From Anthopleura xanthogrammica (Eukaryota; Cnidaria; Anthozoa; Actiniaria; Actiniidae): DNA of 64,000 bases. Positions 9,866 through 20,369 of this stretch are shown piece after piece (position 1 is the stretch's first letter; every line of letters starts with the position of its first letter). A program made the position numbers and the translations under genes. The notes beneath the pieces are model-generated. The model was not told where the DNA came from. It was given only the letters and a program-made list of their open reading frames with translations, and did not search any database. Location of the stretch: positions 23,132,617-23,196,616 of the forward strand of contig OZ025207.1 in assembly GCA_964019055.1 (NCBI GenBank). The letters run 5' to 3'.

Positions 9866-12800
9866 TCACCCCGTTCCCCACCCCTGGATCTGCGGCTCCT
9901 GAGACTTCAAGTGATTCCCGACACTTTCAGTGTAAAGAATTGTTAAATGACAAAATGCCCTAGTTGTTCCTACATACATTTTTCCTATCACGTTGCGCGT
10001 ATTCCGAGCACCTATCACAAGTATAACAGCTTTGGAATCCAGACTCTTGAACCGAGAAACAGAATCAACTGTAACTCCAATGTTCCCGCGATCACCGACC
10101 AGGTGACGTGGCCACTGTTTTGGTTGTGCCATGTACTCAACCATTTGATGCAATTGAAAATGCACTACTTTACCATTTGACTGTTGTTGAATCTTATCTC
10201 CTATTGTTTTCGCTCTATCTTCATTTTCCATCAATACGCAAATATCCCCTGGTCTTACAGCTCCAAAATAACGCGATAATTTAACAATTGAATTTAGGAT
10301 AAACTGGACGACATTGGGATTGATATCTTCTATATCTTGATCAGTAAAGCTCATTTCTGAAACTTCAAGGCCAACGATCTTGTGGGCAATCTTAACAGTT
10401 TTATTTGAACGATAAAAGTGCATGGATGCTTCAAATATCTTCTTGGTGTTTCGTATTACTTTCGTAAGATGGTATTCTTGACGTTGGTTGTTTCGTGTTG
10501 GCGGGGCAGAGTACCTCACTTTTTGGTTGTTGTCGTAAAATATCCACTTGCAGTGTCCAACTCCTTTGTTGTGCAAAACATCAAAAAGAATCTCCCAGTT
10601 GCCATACAAGTCTTGAGCCTCGTCGATAAAGATGCTATCGAAACGAGGATGACTTGATTCTGATGCTATTTGAATTGCAGTGTCTACGCGTTTTTTTTTA
10701 TCACTCAAGCTCTAAAAGAAAAAAATATGAATATATGCATTAATATTATCATTACACTTGTGTTTGATCAATGTTGTGATTATATCATCATGGTCTGCTG
10801 ATTCTACATTCAGTGGGTCATTTGAGACCACGCGATGGACATCCTCATGAATTGCTATGGTTGTAGTCCAACACTCAAACAAACTATTCACTTCATGTTG
10901 AATGAATACTGAGGATATTGAATCAGGGGTTATAAGCACATTAAAAAATTATACTAAATACAAAAAATGAATACCTCGTTATTGAAGCCGACTACTTGTC
11001 TCCTTCTAATGCCTATGATATCCTGCAGCAATTGGAGAAACGTCTTGACGTGGATGTTTGGGACTCCAAGAAGAGAATTCCTCAAAACACAAACAACCAA
11101 AACACATTAGATGATTTTATGCTAGTATTTCGTGATTCAGTTTGATTTCTCCCATATTAAAGAATTTGAGAAAGTATTATAAAATAACTGTTATATAAAT
11201 CTCGCATTCTGCATTGGATTGTTTGGGAGTGCGTGCATTATGAGAGTACACGGTTATTTTATAATTCTTTAGTATAAATTTGCTACTACATCGATCGAAC
11301 TTATCTTTCTTAGCTTCTTTCACATGTATATGTTGGGATTCAATCCAGTTTTGGGGAGCTCTGCGAAAAATCCGCCCACTTCGAAAATAAAATTACGATT
11401 CTATATTTTGCTATTCCACTCAAATGCTTAGAGCCACCTTTTTGAGAAAGTCCGAAACTGATAAGCCAAAAAATGTAACTATTGAATTTAAGTAACGTAC
11501 ATGATGAATCTTATAAAAAATCATCTAGAAGTAAATTTAAAGTTGAATTAAGTGATCACCTTCGTGAAACTCAATCCTAATGATTCGTCTATAATTTGCA
11601 CTTAAATAATTTAGTATATTTTCGATGCATTAGTCATTATAATTTCATATCTTCTACTAGTCGTTATAATTTCTCACAACTATTAATATTCAATTAGTTC
11701 ATTTTAGTCAATCTATCTTGCTGATCTATTCTATTATTTTTTTCATAAATATCTTCTATATTGTTTCTATAATTTGTGTAGTTGTTTTTTTTTCCTTCTT
11801 GTCTTTAATTCATTTGTTAGTTATGATATTATATAGTTTTTCTCCCCTCGACCTTATTGTATGCTATTGTAAATCAAATTTAGAAGCTATCTATCTTGGT
11901 TAACTTTTATAGTTATTATAGATAGCTTGTGTCTCAATTTAGGTTAAGTTATAATTCTTTGTAAATATAATGTAATAACAAAAAATGACACTAAGTAAAT
12001 ATATGTATTTATCCAACACCATAGAAAATACAGCCAATCAGAAAGCAGGAAAGCCGTTGTATATTCGTCGGTATTCCACTCTTCCTTCCCATCATGCACT
12101 GCGCGTTGAATCTACGCATTTGTATTTTCTATGGTGTGGGATAAAATGGTTATACAATGGTTTCTCGTGGCATATCGTGGATATCCTACTCGTCACTTGT
12201 ATTTTCTTTGTATACAAACTCGCCTAAAAGCTCGTGTGTGTACTAGAAAATACAAGTGATTCGTGGGATATTCCACGTTATGCCACTCGAAACCATTGTA
12301 TAACTAGTATGTATGTATGTGTATGTCTATAGTTCTGTTACTCACTTTCCTAAATGATCCCTTAGGGGTTTGTGGAATACCACAACAAGTTTACTTTGGT
12401 CTTTAAGTTCATCAGAGCTTGCTTTAATAACCATACATGCCGTTTTTCCACTTCCAGCTGGACCTGTGATGTAGGCTTCTTCGTTCAATCCTTCTAAAAT
12501 GTCAGCCTGTTCTGGGGTGAGACTCGTCAAATGAGAATGGACGCTGTTTAAGTCATAATCAGTTATAATTGATAAAAAACATGCAAGACACCTATCATAT
12601 TTATCATTATCCAGCTTTCGATCATCTAACACTGGTATATATTCATTAAGCCAATTTGTAAATGCTTCTCTAGAGGCAAGGTTTTCTTGATAGCAGCCCT
12701 CTAGATGGGTAGGATTATCGATTTCTCTTGATACATTAGGCATAACCACCGCATATCGTACAGAAACAGAATGACCCCCGCGAATTTTTATCTTTTTGAC

Positions 12801-15800
12801 TTTCATTTTTACTGCTGAAGCTGCTTTCTCGAGTTGCGTTACTCCCTGGTTGTAGGCTCTCATTCGTTTTCCACTCTTTACTTCCAGTATTATAATACCT
12901 CTCTCTTTACTACAAATAAAAAAGTCCATTTCGCCAGCTTCGAGAACACAGAAACGTTTGGAGTGCATTGTAAACATCGGCTCATCTATTTGGCAAAGAA
13001 TGTCATACACAATATGTTCAGCATCTTCTCCTCCGCTTGTTTGTGAACGTGAGCTTGGAAAGTTGCTTGGATACACGTAATTAATTATATGACGATCTGT
13101 TAAAAAAATAAATAGGAGTAAAAATTTGAAAAACACACGGATGGATGGATGGATGGATGGATGGATGGATGGATGGATGGATGGATGGATGGATGGATGG
13201 ATGGATGGATGGATGGATGGATGGATGGATGGATGGATGGATGGATGGATGGATGGATGGATGGATGGATGGATGGATGGATGGATGGATGGATGGATGG
13301 ATGGATGGATGGATGGATGGATGGATGGATGGATGGATGGATGGATGGATGGATGGATGGATGGATGGATGGATGGATGGATGGATGGATGGATGGATGG
13401 ATGGATGGATGGATGGATGGATGGATGGATGGATGGATGGATGGATGGATGGATGGATGGATGGATGGATGGATGGATGGATGGATGGATGGATGGATGG
13501 ATGGATGGATGGATGGATGGATGGATGGATGGATGGATGGATGGATGGATGGATGGATGGATGGATGGATGGATGGATGGATGGATGGATGGATGGATGG
13601 ATGGATGGATGGATGGATGGATGGATGGATGGATGGATGGATGGATGGATGGATGGATGGATGGATGGATGGATGGATGGATGGATGGATGGATGGATGG
13701 ATGGATGGATGGATGGATGGATGGATGGATGGATGGATGGATGGATGGATGGATGGATGGATGGATGGATGGATGGATGGATGGATGGATGGATGGATGG
13801 ATGGATGGATGGATGGATGGATGGATGGATGGATGGATGGATGGATGGATGGATGGATGGATGGATGGATGGATGGATGGATGGATGGATGGATGGATGG
13901 ATGGATGGATGGATGGATGGATGGATGGATGGATGGATGGATGGATGGATGGATGGATGGATGGATGGATGGATGGATGGATGGATGGATGGATGGATGG
14001 ATGGATGGATGGATGGATGGATGGATGGATGGATGGATGGATGGATGGATGGATGGATGGATGGATGGATGGATGGATGGATGGATGGATGGATGGATGG
14101 ATGGATGGATGGATGGATGGATGGATGGATGGATGGATGGATGGATGGATGGATGGATGGATGGATGGATGGATGGATGGATGGATGGATGGATGGATGG
14201 ATGGATGGATGGATGGATGGATGGATGGATGGATGGATGGATGGATGGATGGATGGATGGATGGATGGATGGATGGATGGATGGATGGATGGATGGATGG
14301 ATGGATGGATGGATGGATGGATGGATGGATGGATGGATGGATGGATGGATGGATGGATGGATGGATGGATGGATGGATGGATGGATGGATGGATGGATGG
14401 ATGGATAATAATCTTCATTTAAAACACGGTAACTCTATCAACTACAAATTACATAACAATTTTAGTTGGTCTACCTAGAGGCCGTAAACTTACAAAGCTA
14501 AAATCTTAATTACAATTACACTATTTACAGTTTATGAATAAAAACATCAGATCCATGAAAAGGAATTGTCACTCGTTACTGGCACTAAAGTTGAGAGACT
14601 TTATTTTCTTTTTAAATCTTGATATTATTTGTTCAGTTTTTATGTCGTTAGGTAGAGAATTCCAAAGCCGGGCCCCTGTAAAAGCAAAACTGTATCTATA
14701 ACAGTCTGTCCTGGCTTTTGGAATTCTCAAGTTTTTGTCACTTCGTCTAAGGTCGTAATTGATCCCACCATTAACTTTGAATATGTCCTGAAGGTAGGAT
14801 GGTGCTAAACCATTCACGATCTTAAACATCATGATCGCTTTTTGCTGCAGTCTCATCTCTTTTAAAGGAACCCATTTTAGGTCATTAAATACTTTATCTG
14901 TATGCACACTACGATAAGGTGCGCCCGTGATTATCCTTGCAGCACGGTTCTGCAATTTCTGAAGTTTGTCAGCCCATGTTTCATCAAGGTTGTCCCAAAC
15001 AAGACAGCAGTAGGTAAAATGTGGTTCAACTATTGCCTTATAGACCTTGTTTAAGTAATATTGACCCAAGGTAGGTTTGATCCTCTTTAGGATGCCTAGG
15101 TTACAAGAAATCTTTTTCTTGATATAATCCACATGGCTTTTCCATGTTAAGTTTTCATCTACATATACTACTAAACATTTGGTTTCATGGCTACGTTTTA
15201 AACTGGTTCCATCGACAGACAGATTGATGCCGTCTACATCATCTAATGCGGCCAACCTCTGTCGAGAACCTATCAACATGAATTCAGTTTTAAGTATATT
15301 CAGGGTGAGTTTATTAGCACGAAGCCAAGAACACACATGTTGGAGGTCGTTTTTCATTTGTGCATTCAAACTTGGTATTTGACAGTCAGAGAACGTCATG
15401 GTCGTATCATCAGCAAAAAGCCTTACACTACTGTGATTTAGGCAATTTGGAAGGTCGTTAACATAGATTAAGAAAAGTACCGGTCCCAAAATTGTTCCTT
15501 GCGGAATGCCAAAATTTGTGGGTTGAGGATCAGAGAGTTTCCATTTACTGAACACATTTGAGTTCTACCGGTTAAATACGACTCAAACCATTCTATAACC
15601 TTTATGTCAAAACCATAGTAAGATAGTTTATGCAATAGAATATAATGATCAATGGTGTCAAATGCTTTTTTAAGATCTAGGTAAATAACACCATTAACCA
15701 TTTTTCTATCAATGTTGTAGCACCATTCGTTAGTCTGATCTAAAAGAGCCGTCAGTGTTGAATGAAGCGGCCTAAAACCTGATTGGTGGCGATCAATTAA

Positions 15801-17043
15801 TTTATACTGGTCAAAGTATCCTGCCAACTGTTCGTATATCAGTTTCTCGAAAACACGAGAGATGGCAGGAATAATTGAGATTGGCCTATGATTACCAGGA
15901 TCGTCATGATCTCCAGACTTAAATAAGGGACAAACTTTAGCTATTTTCCATTCAGATGGAAAAATAGCAGTTTGAATTGAAGTGTTAAATAATTCCGTTA
16001 GTGAATGGTAAATATATGGTGCTGATATTTTCAATAAGGTATTGGGAATTTTATCGAGACCAGTAGCTTTACTGGTATCAATTCCTTTCAAAACCTTTAG
16101 AACATCTTCAGGTTTGATTAACTGAAATTTGAATACATGTTCTTTTGGTTTAATGAAATCAGTGAAATGAGCATTGCCAGGGTTTGAATTAATTTCAGAA
16201 GCCAAACTACCTGCAATTTCAGTAAAAAAAGTGTTGAGGACGTTTGCAATACTTTTGGTATTACTGACGATGTTACCGGTTTTGTCTTTAATTTCTCTGA
16301 TTTCAACACATTCTGATTTCTTGCCTCTTAGGTTATTGATCGTTTTCCATGTTTTCTTAGAGTCACGAGAGTGATTTTCAATTTCTGCTCGATAAAATTC
16401 TTTTTTTGTTTTAATGATTAATTTGTTGGTTTTGTTTCGTTGCAGTCGATATAGCGACCAATCCTCGGAATCCTTAGATTTCATTGCTTTTGATTTCAGG
16501 TAGTCTCGTTTATATATTTCGCTCTTAACAATTGCGTTAATCCACGGGGAGGGACTATTACGCACCTTAATCAATCTCATGGGAGCATGCTTTTCAATTA
16601 CATTTAAAAAGGTTGATTTCCAACTATCCCAAATATTCTCAATAGATTTTGTACTGTCAAGAGTGGGACGATCAGTGTTCAATAGGTCCTTCTCGAAATC
16701 CGAGGAGACAAAGTGTCTAAAATTTCTAGTTTCGATTATCTTTGGTCTTCCCCTGGGGTTACCAATTTTTCTAACAAAATAAACTAGATTATGGTCACTG
16801 ATAGATAAGGGATAAATTCCATGCTTGCTGATATTATCAGAGTAATTGGTGATGATCAGGTCGATCAGGATGGATGGATGGATGGATGGATGGATGGATG
16901 GATGGATGGATGGATGGATGGATGGATGGATGGATGGATGGATGGATGGATGGATGGATGGATGATAAAGGGAAGGAAGGAGGGACAAAATTACCTGGAA
17001 AATGGATGTCCAAATACTGACGTTGTTCTTGTTCCATGGTCAT
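9866..17043 (-). CDS. NERD nuclease-domain / superfamily 1 helicase (4 exons, 583 aa)
   Basis: Exons on the minus strand: 17043-16995, 13096-12346, 11080-10975 and 10711-9866. Phases 1, 2 and 0 are consistent and the frame stays open throughout. Residues about 39-143 form a NERD nuclease-like domain with Asp74 and the ExK pair E88/K90 ([14 protein letters not shown]), a PD-(D/E)xK-type core. Walker A GPAGSGKT is at 228-235, Walker B DEAQD at 332-336, a motif V-like [11 protein letters not shown] follows, and motif VI is [12 protein letters not shown] at 547-558. The expected role is ATP-driven nucleic-acid translocation coupled to a nuclease-like module; the target is unknown. The short first exon (MTMEQEQ...) is the least certain part. 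Intron 1 is 3.9 kb and contains a microsatellite and a retrotransposon. The last residues before the stop look repeat-derived. Confidence 0.72.
10720..10940. repeat. Dispersed repeat inside NERD-helicase intron 3
   Basis: CACTTCATGTTGAATGAATACTGAGGATATTGAATCAGGGGTTATAAGCACATT-like sequence recurs at about 46505-46570 in diverged form. The open frame in this intron is therefore treated as repeat, not exon. Direct joining of the flanking exons keeps phase. Confidence 0.5.
11100..11980. other. AT-rich intronic DNA
   Basis: Part of NERD-helicase intron 2. It is T-rich, with no coding signal or clear element ends. Confidence 0.5.
12011..12305. repeat. Two adjacent foldback structures
   Basis: The first pairs ATCCAACACCATAGAAAATA (12011) with TATTTTCTATGGTGTGGGAT (to about 12141). 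The second pairs GGTTATACAATGGTTTC (12149) with GAAACCATTGTATAACT (to about 12305) and has inner arms around CACTTGTATTTTC. Both are intronic to the NERD-helicase gene. Confidence 0.65.
13139..14406 (+). repeat. Perfect (GGAT)n microsatellite, about 316 units
   Basis: About 1,265 bases of uninterrupted GGAT/ATGG repeat, with no variant unit seen. It opens every frame on both strands (MDGW and IHPS runs), which are not genes. It abuts the 3' end of the retrotransposon and lies in intron 1 of the NERD-helicase gene, 42 bases from the exon 2 acceptor. Confidence 0.97.
14407..16868 (-). mobile_element. 5'-truncated non-LTR retrotransposon (endonuclease tail plus reverse transcriptase)
   Basis: Reading on the minus strand, the element opens in the C-terminal part of an AP-type endonuclease ([11 protein letters not shown], then [10 protein letters not shown]). 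It continues through a linker and a reverse transcriptase: [42 protein letters not shown], then [13 protein letters not shown] and the catalytic LFADDTT. A frameshift at about 15530 separates the two open frames (16868 to 15468, and 15555 to 14569), so the element is inactive. Further on, LNSLPNDIK and a lysine-rich end precede an AT-rich 3' region. Both ends touch GGAT repeats. The organisation resembles CR1/L2-like families, though I cannot assign a clade firmly. Confidence 0.85.
16868..16963 (+). repeat. (GGAT)n microsatellite at the 5' side of the retrotransposon
   Basis: About 24 units of the same GGAT motif as the long array on the other side of the element, followed by GATAAAGGGAAGGAAGGAGG. 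Confidence 0.9.
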
Positions 17044-17189
17044 GTAACTGGTTTCGTCCTTTATCTTCAAATAAGTTAAACAAATATTTTTCATAATTAA
17101 ACATTGGATTAATTTCATATTTGTTTATTATATATGTACTGAGATCTACATGCTTGCAAGCCATTTGATAAAAATCATATCTTAACAAA

Positions 17190-19590
17190 CGCGAAGCGAT
17201 CCTATTGGCTATAAGGTTTTCTTCACTTGTAGTCCGTCAACAATAGTAGGTACTTCTATTCTCCTCTTCACGTGTGAGGACATGGAAAATATGTCCCGGA
17301 CGTAGTTCGCGTAAAAAAATACGATTGGCGTATTTCCCAGTAAACCACTAGTGTCTATATAATAGAACCTGATACGATTTTTTTCACTAGTGAAAAATAT
17401 CACATCAGCACTGTGATTGGCTATACGATACTTTTCACAATAGTCCGGTCTATTAACGATAAAAAAAAACCCGAGATCGTGACAAATTGCGTACAAGCAC
17501 CAAACTTGGCAAAGAGATTGCTCTACTGAGATTTAAGTATCATCACTAGAAGGGGTGCCACTGAAACCAAAGTCAGGGAGGGCGAGAAAATGGACAAAGC
17601 TTATTTTCCTCAGGGGGTGGGGGTGCGTAAAACTTTTGAACTTCGAAAATAACCCCAAATCAAAAATAAATCAAAATCTTGTGGAGGTGTTCACGGTACG
17701 GTGCGTAGAACTGTAAAAATAATGGCGGCTTTACTTATTTTAATTGTTTTTCAACACAACCGTTTCAAATGACTTTGGACTTTCTAATATTCTGTCAATG
17801 TGTAAGTTATTTGTAATTACTCGGGCTTCCTGTGGAATGCCCGAGTTATAAATTGGGCAGCGTTGTTATTAATTTTATTTGCCTTCAGTCACAAATCGCC
17901 CTCGAAGCGCTAAAGCGCATGCGCAAAATCAAAGTCTATGCGCATGCGTAGAATCAGCCATGACCACATGGTTGAGCAACGGCGGATCTATCGAAGGAAT
18001 CCTCGCTGACTCTAATCACGGATAATATGGAGTCTAACACGCTCAAAACACATACAAAAGCACAAACTGTTCGCGGTAGACCCACACTAAAAGATGTCGA
18101 GCGTTTTCGGAACTTCATGAGAGATCAATTTATGAGGAAACCATTTTGAGTGAAGTTTGTATCGAGAATCATGCTAAACTTATATCAAACTAGACGCTCT
18201 TGGAGCGTTCACTGGGTTGCCTGTGCGAGAGCTCGCCCACTCACCAATCCTATATACTCTATTATTTCTTACCAAAGTGTTCCTTTTGGGTTCAAAGTCC
18301 CCCTTTATTAAAAACATTTCAAATTCTAGTAAGACATTAGTGTTGCGTTACTGACATGTCAACGCATATTATATTTCTACTTGACCTACTAGAGTACCTT
18401 TCAAGACTAGCTGATGAAATAAACATATCTATTTCAGTATCGAAACTGTTCGCTGCAAAACAAACGTTTTATCAATGTAAATACTCTTAGCCAAAATGTG
18501 TTTAACTGGTCATTTGTTTTCCCCTCAGTTTTTGTTTTCTGTATTTTTATAAATGGAAATATTCAACAAGGAGTCTTGGCAGTTCGCTTTCTTGTAGATC
18601 ACTATCAGCTCGTCTGACTTCTACAAGTTCTTGGAGTCAGCTTTCATCAAAGCTTTGTTTGTCCCTCGTTTTGTAGTTTGTCTCTCGTTCTGTAGTTTGT
18701 CTCTCGTTCTGTAGTTTGTCTCAGTATATTTTTTTGTATCTGAGATATGGTAAGATTTAGTTTGATCATAGCTAGGTAGTTTATATATTCTCTTAGTCTA
18801 TTTTGACTAGTTTGTCTAGTTCTACGATTCTCATACCGTAGTTTGCTCATAGCCTTCTCAAAGATAGCTCATAGATTCTCAGACTTCAGTTCTCTCTTTG
18901 AGTATGTGGACCAACCCGTTCCAAAATCGCTCAATAACATCTTTTAGTGTGTGTCTACCACGTACGGCGTGTGTATTTGTAAGTAGTTTAAGCGTAGCGT
19001 TAAAAAACCGAAAGACAATAGTACGCAACATGCCTACAGACAAACTAGTACTTCACGAACCCTGAACGAATGAATTAATGGCGACACAACACTAAAAACT
19101 ATAAATACATCGTCCTCGATGTCATGTGGCAACTTCATTGGACATTGGACATTGTTTACAAGTTCTCGACCAATCATGACGTGTGAAATTATGGTCTACC
19201 TGACGCCCGAAAAACGGATCTCATTTTAAGACTGGTTTGCTACCATAGCAACCCAGTAATGAGCTATCTTATATTGAGTCAAATAAGCATCGTCGTGTAT
19301 ATAGACGTGATCGTGAACCCAGTAGAATACCAGTACGAACTCTGAAACGTCTGAGGAACAGGAGCAGAAAGCTGAAGGAGTTTGTCTACAAACGTATTTG
19401 TCAAAGTATACCGAAATCCTCCAAGCTGCATTGTTATGTGAAGGTTAGAAAACTTACAAAGAATGAATGTAAGCTTAATACAAAGAGAATGAGCTTGAAT
19501 AAAATCACAGAACATGAAAAGAAGCTTTTGCTTAATTGTTCTAGAAGGGTTTATCAAGGGATAATGAAGTTAAAATATAGAGCTATTTGG
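17190..19590. other. Intergenic, no intact gene seen
   Basis: There are short inverted stretches near 17200-17480 and repeated GCATGCGCA/TGCGCATGCG near 17915-17950. An open frame of 40 codons lies at 18027-18149 (starts MESNTLKTHTK, ends MRKPF); it has no splice or family support. From 18650 to 18870 there is a TCTCGTTCTGTAGTTTG-like short tandem repeat. Confidence 0.45.
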
Positions 19591-19624
19591 TATTTATCAT
19601 TGTTTTTTTTGCAATAGGCTGATG

Positions 19625-20359
19625 TGTCTTTACAAGACTCAGACTCATATATCAAATCATTGTAAATTTAAACTGAGTACAGACATAGAGAAGAACTCTG
19701 GTCCTACTCCAATGTATATTGACCCTAACAAAACAATAACAGCACCATATAGCCAAGGTAATGAGTTGGTATAATACTATTTGGACAAAATTCAGGACAA
19801 CAATGTGTTTGTGCTCTTTGATTTACAATAACAAACAAGGAATCAATTCTGCCAATGACCTTGTATTAATAATGAATATAGGAAATCAGTTGTATTCAGA
19901 TTTGTTTCAATTAGCCAGACAGTCCTTTTCAATGCAGACAGAATTACAACCAATGTTGAATGTGTTTGATACTGACTATCAACTTCAATACAGTGAAAGT
20001 TACACTGGTACTGTACATCAAGAGACTACAATAGAAGGATATCAGTACTGTACTTCTTTACAAAGAGTCTTTGAATCACTTATGTCTGAAAAAACTACAC
20101 CAATTTTGTATTAACAGTTGGGTGCACAGCTGTTGCTATATATCGTAATAGTAATGTGAGGTTCAAAATATTTGATTCTCATGCAAGGGATTTATATGGT
20201 AGAAGCCATCCTCAAGGTACATGTGTGCTGCTTGACATATCATCAGTAAATAGTTTAGTACATTATTTCCAGAGTATACATAACAAGGATATATTTGAGG
20301 TGAAGGGAGTACAAATTAATGCAGTTCAAAATAGCATTCATCCTCAGAACTATGTATAA
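19625..20359 (+). pseudogene. Decayed element-encoded cysteine-peptidase-like ORF with degenerate 2A-like motif
   Basis: Three frames must be joined to follow the reading. First comes a segment with DIEKNSGPTPMYIDP ending GNELV; then 19761-20114 with CLCSLIYNNKQGINSANDLV and YQYCTSLQRVFESL; then 20098-20359 with KIFDSHARDLYGRSHPQGTC. DIEKNSGP resembles the ribosome-skipping 2A signature DxExNPGP, with the first Pro replaced by Ser. FDSHARD looks like the Asp-x-His of deubiquitinase-type peptidases found in some animal transposons. The assignment is by pattern and is tentative. Frameshifts make it non-functional. Confidence 0.5.
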
Positions 20360-20369
20360 TGAAATCAGA

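Noticed and set aside
10712..10939. Possible extra exon of the NERD helicase (frame with [11 protein letters not shown])
   Set aside because: The sequence recurs in diverged form near 46505, its possible acceptor gives the wrong phase, and direct joining of neighbours keeps the frame.
13126..14478. Open frames of over 400 codons repeating MDGW or IHPS
   Set aside because: They are products of an uninterrupted four-base repeat read in every frame on both strands, without start context or homology.
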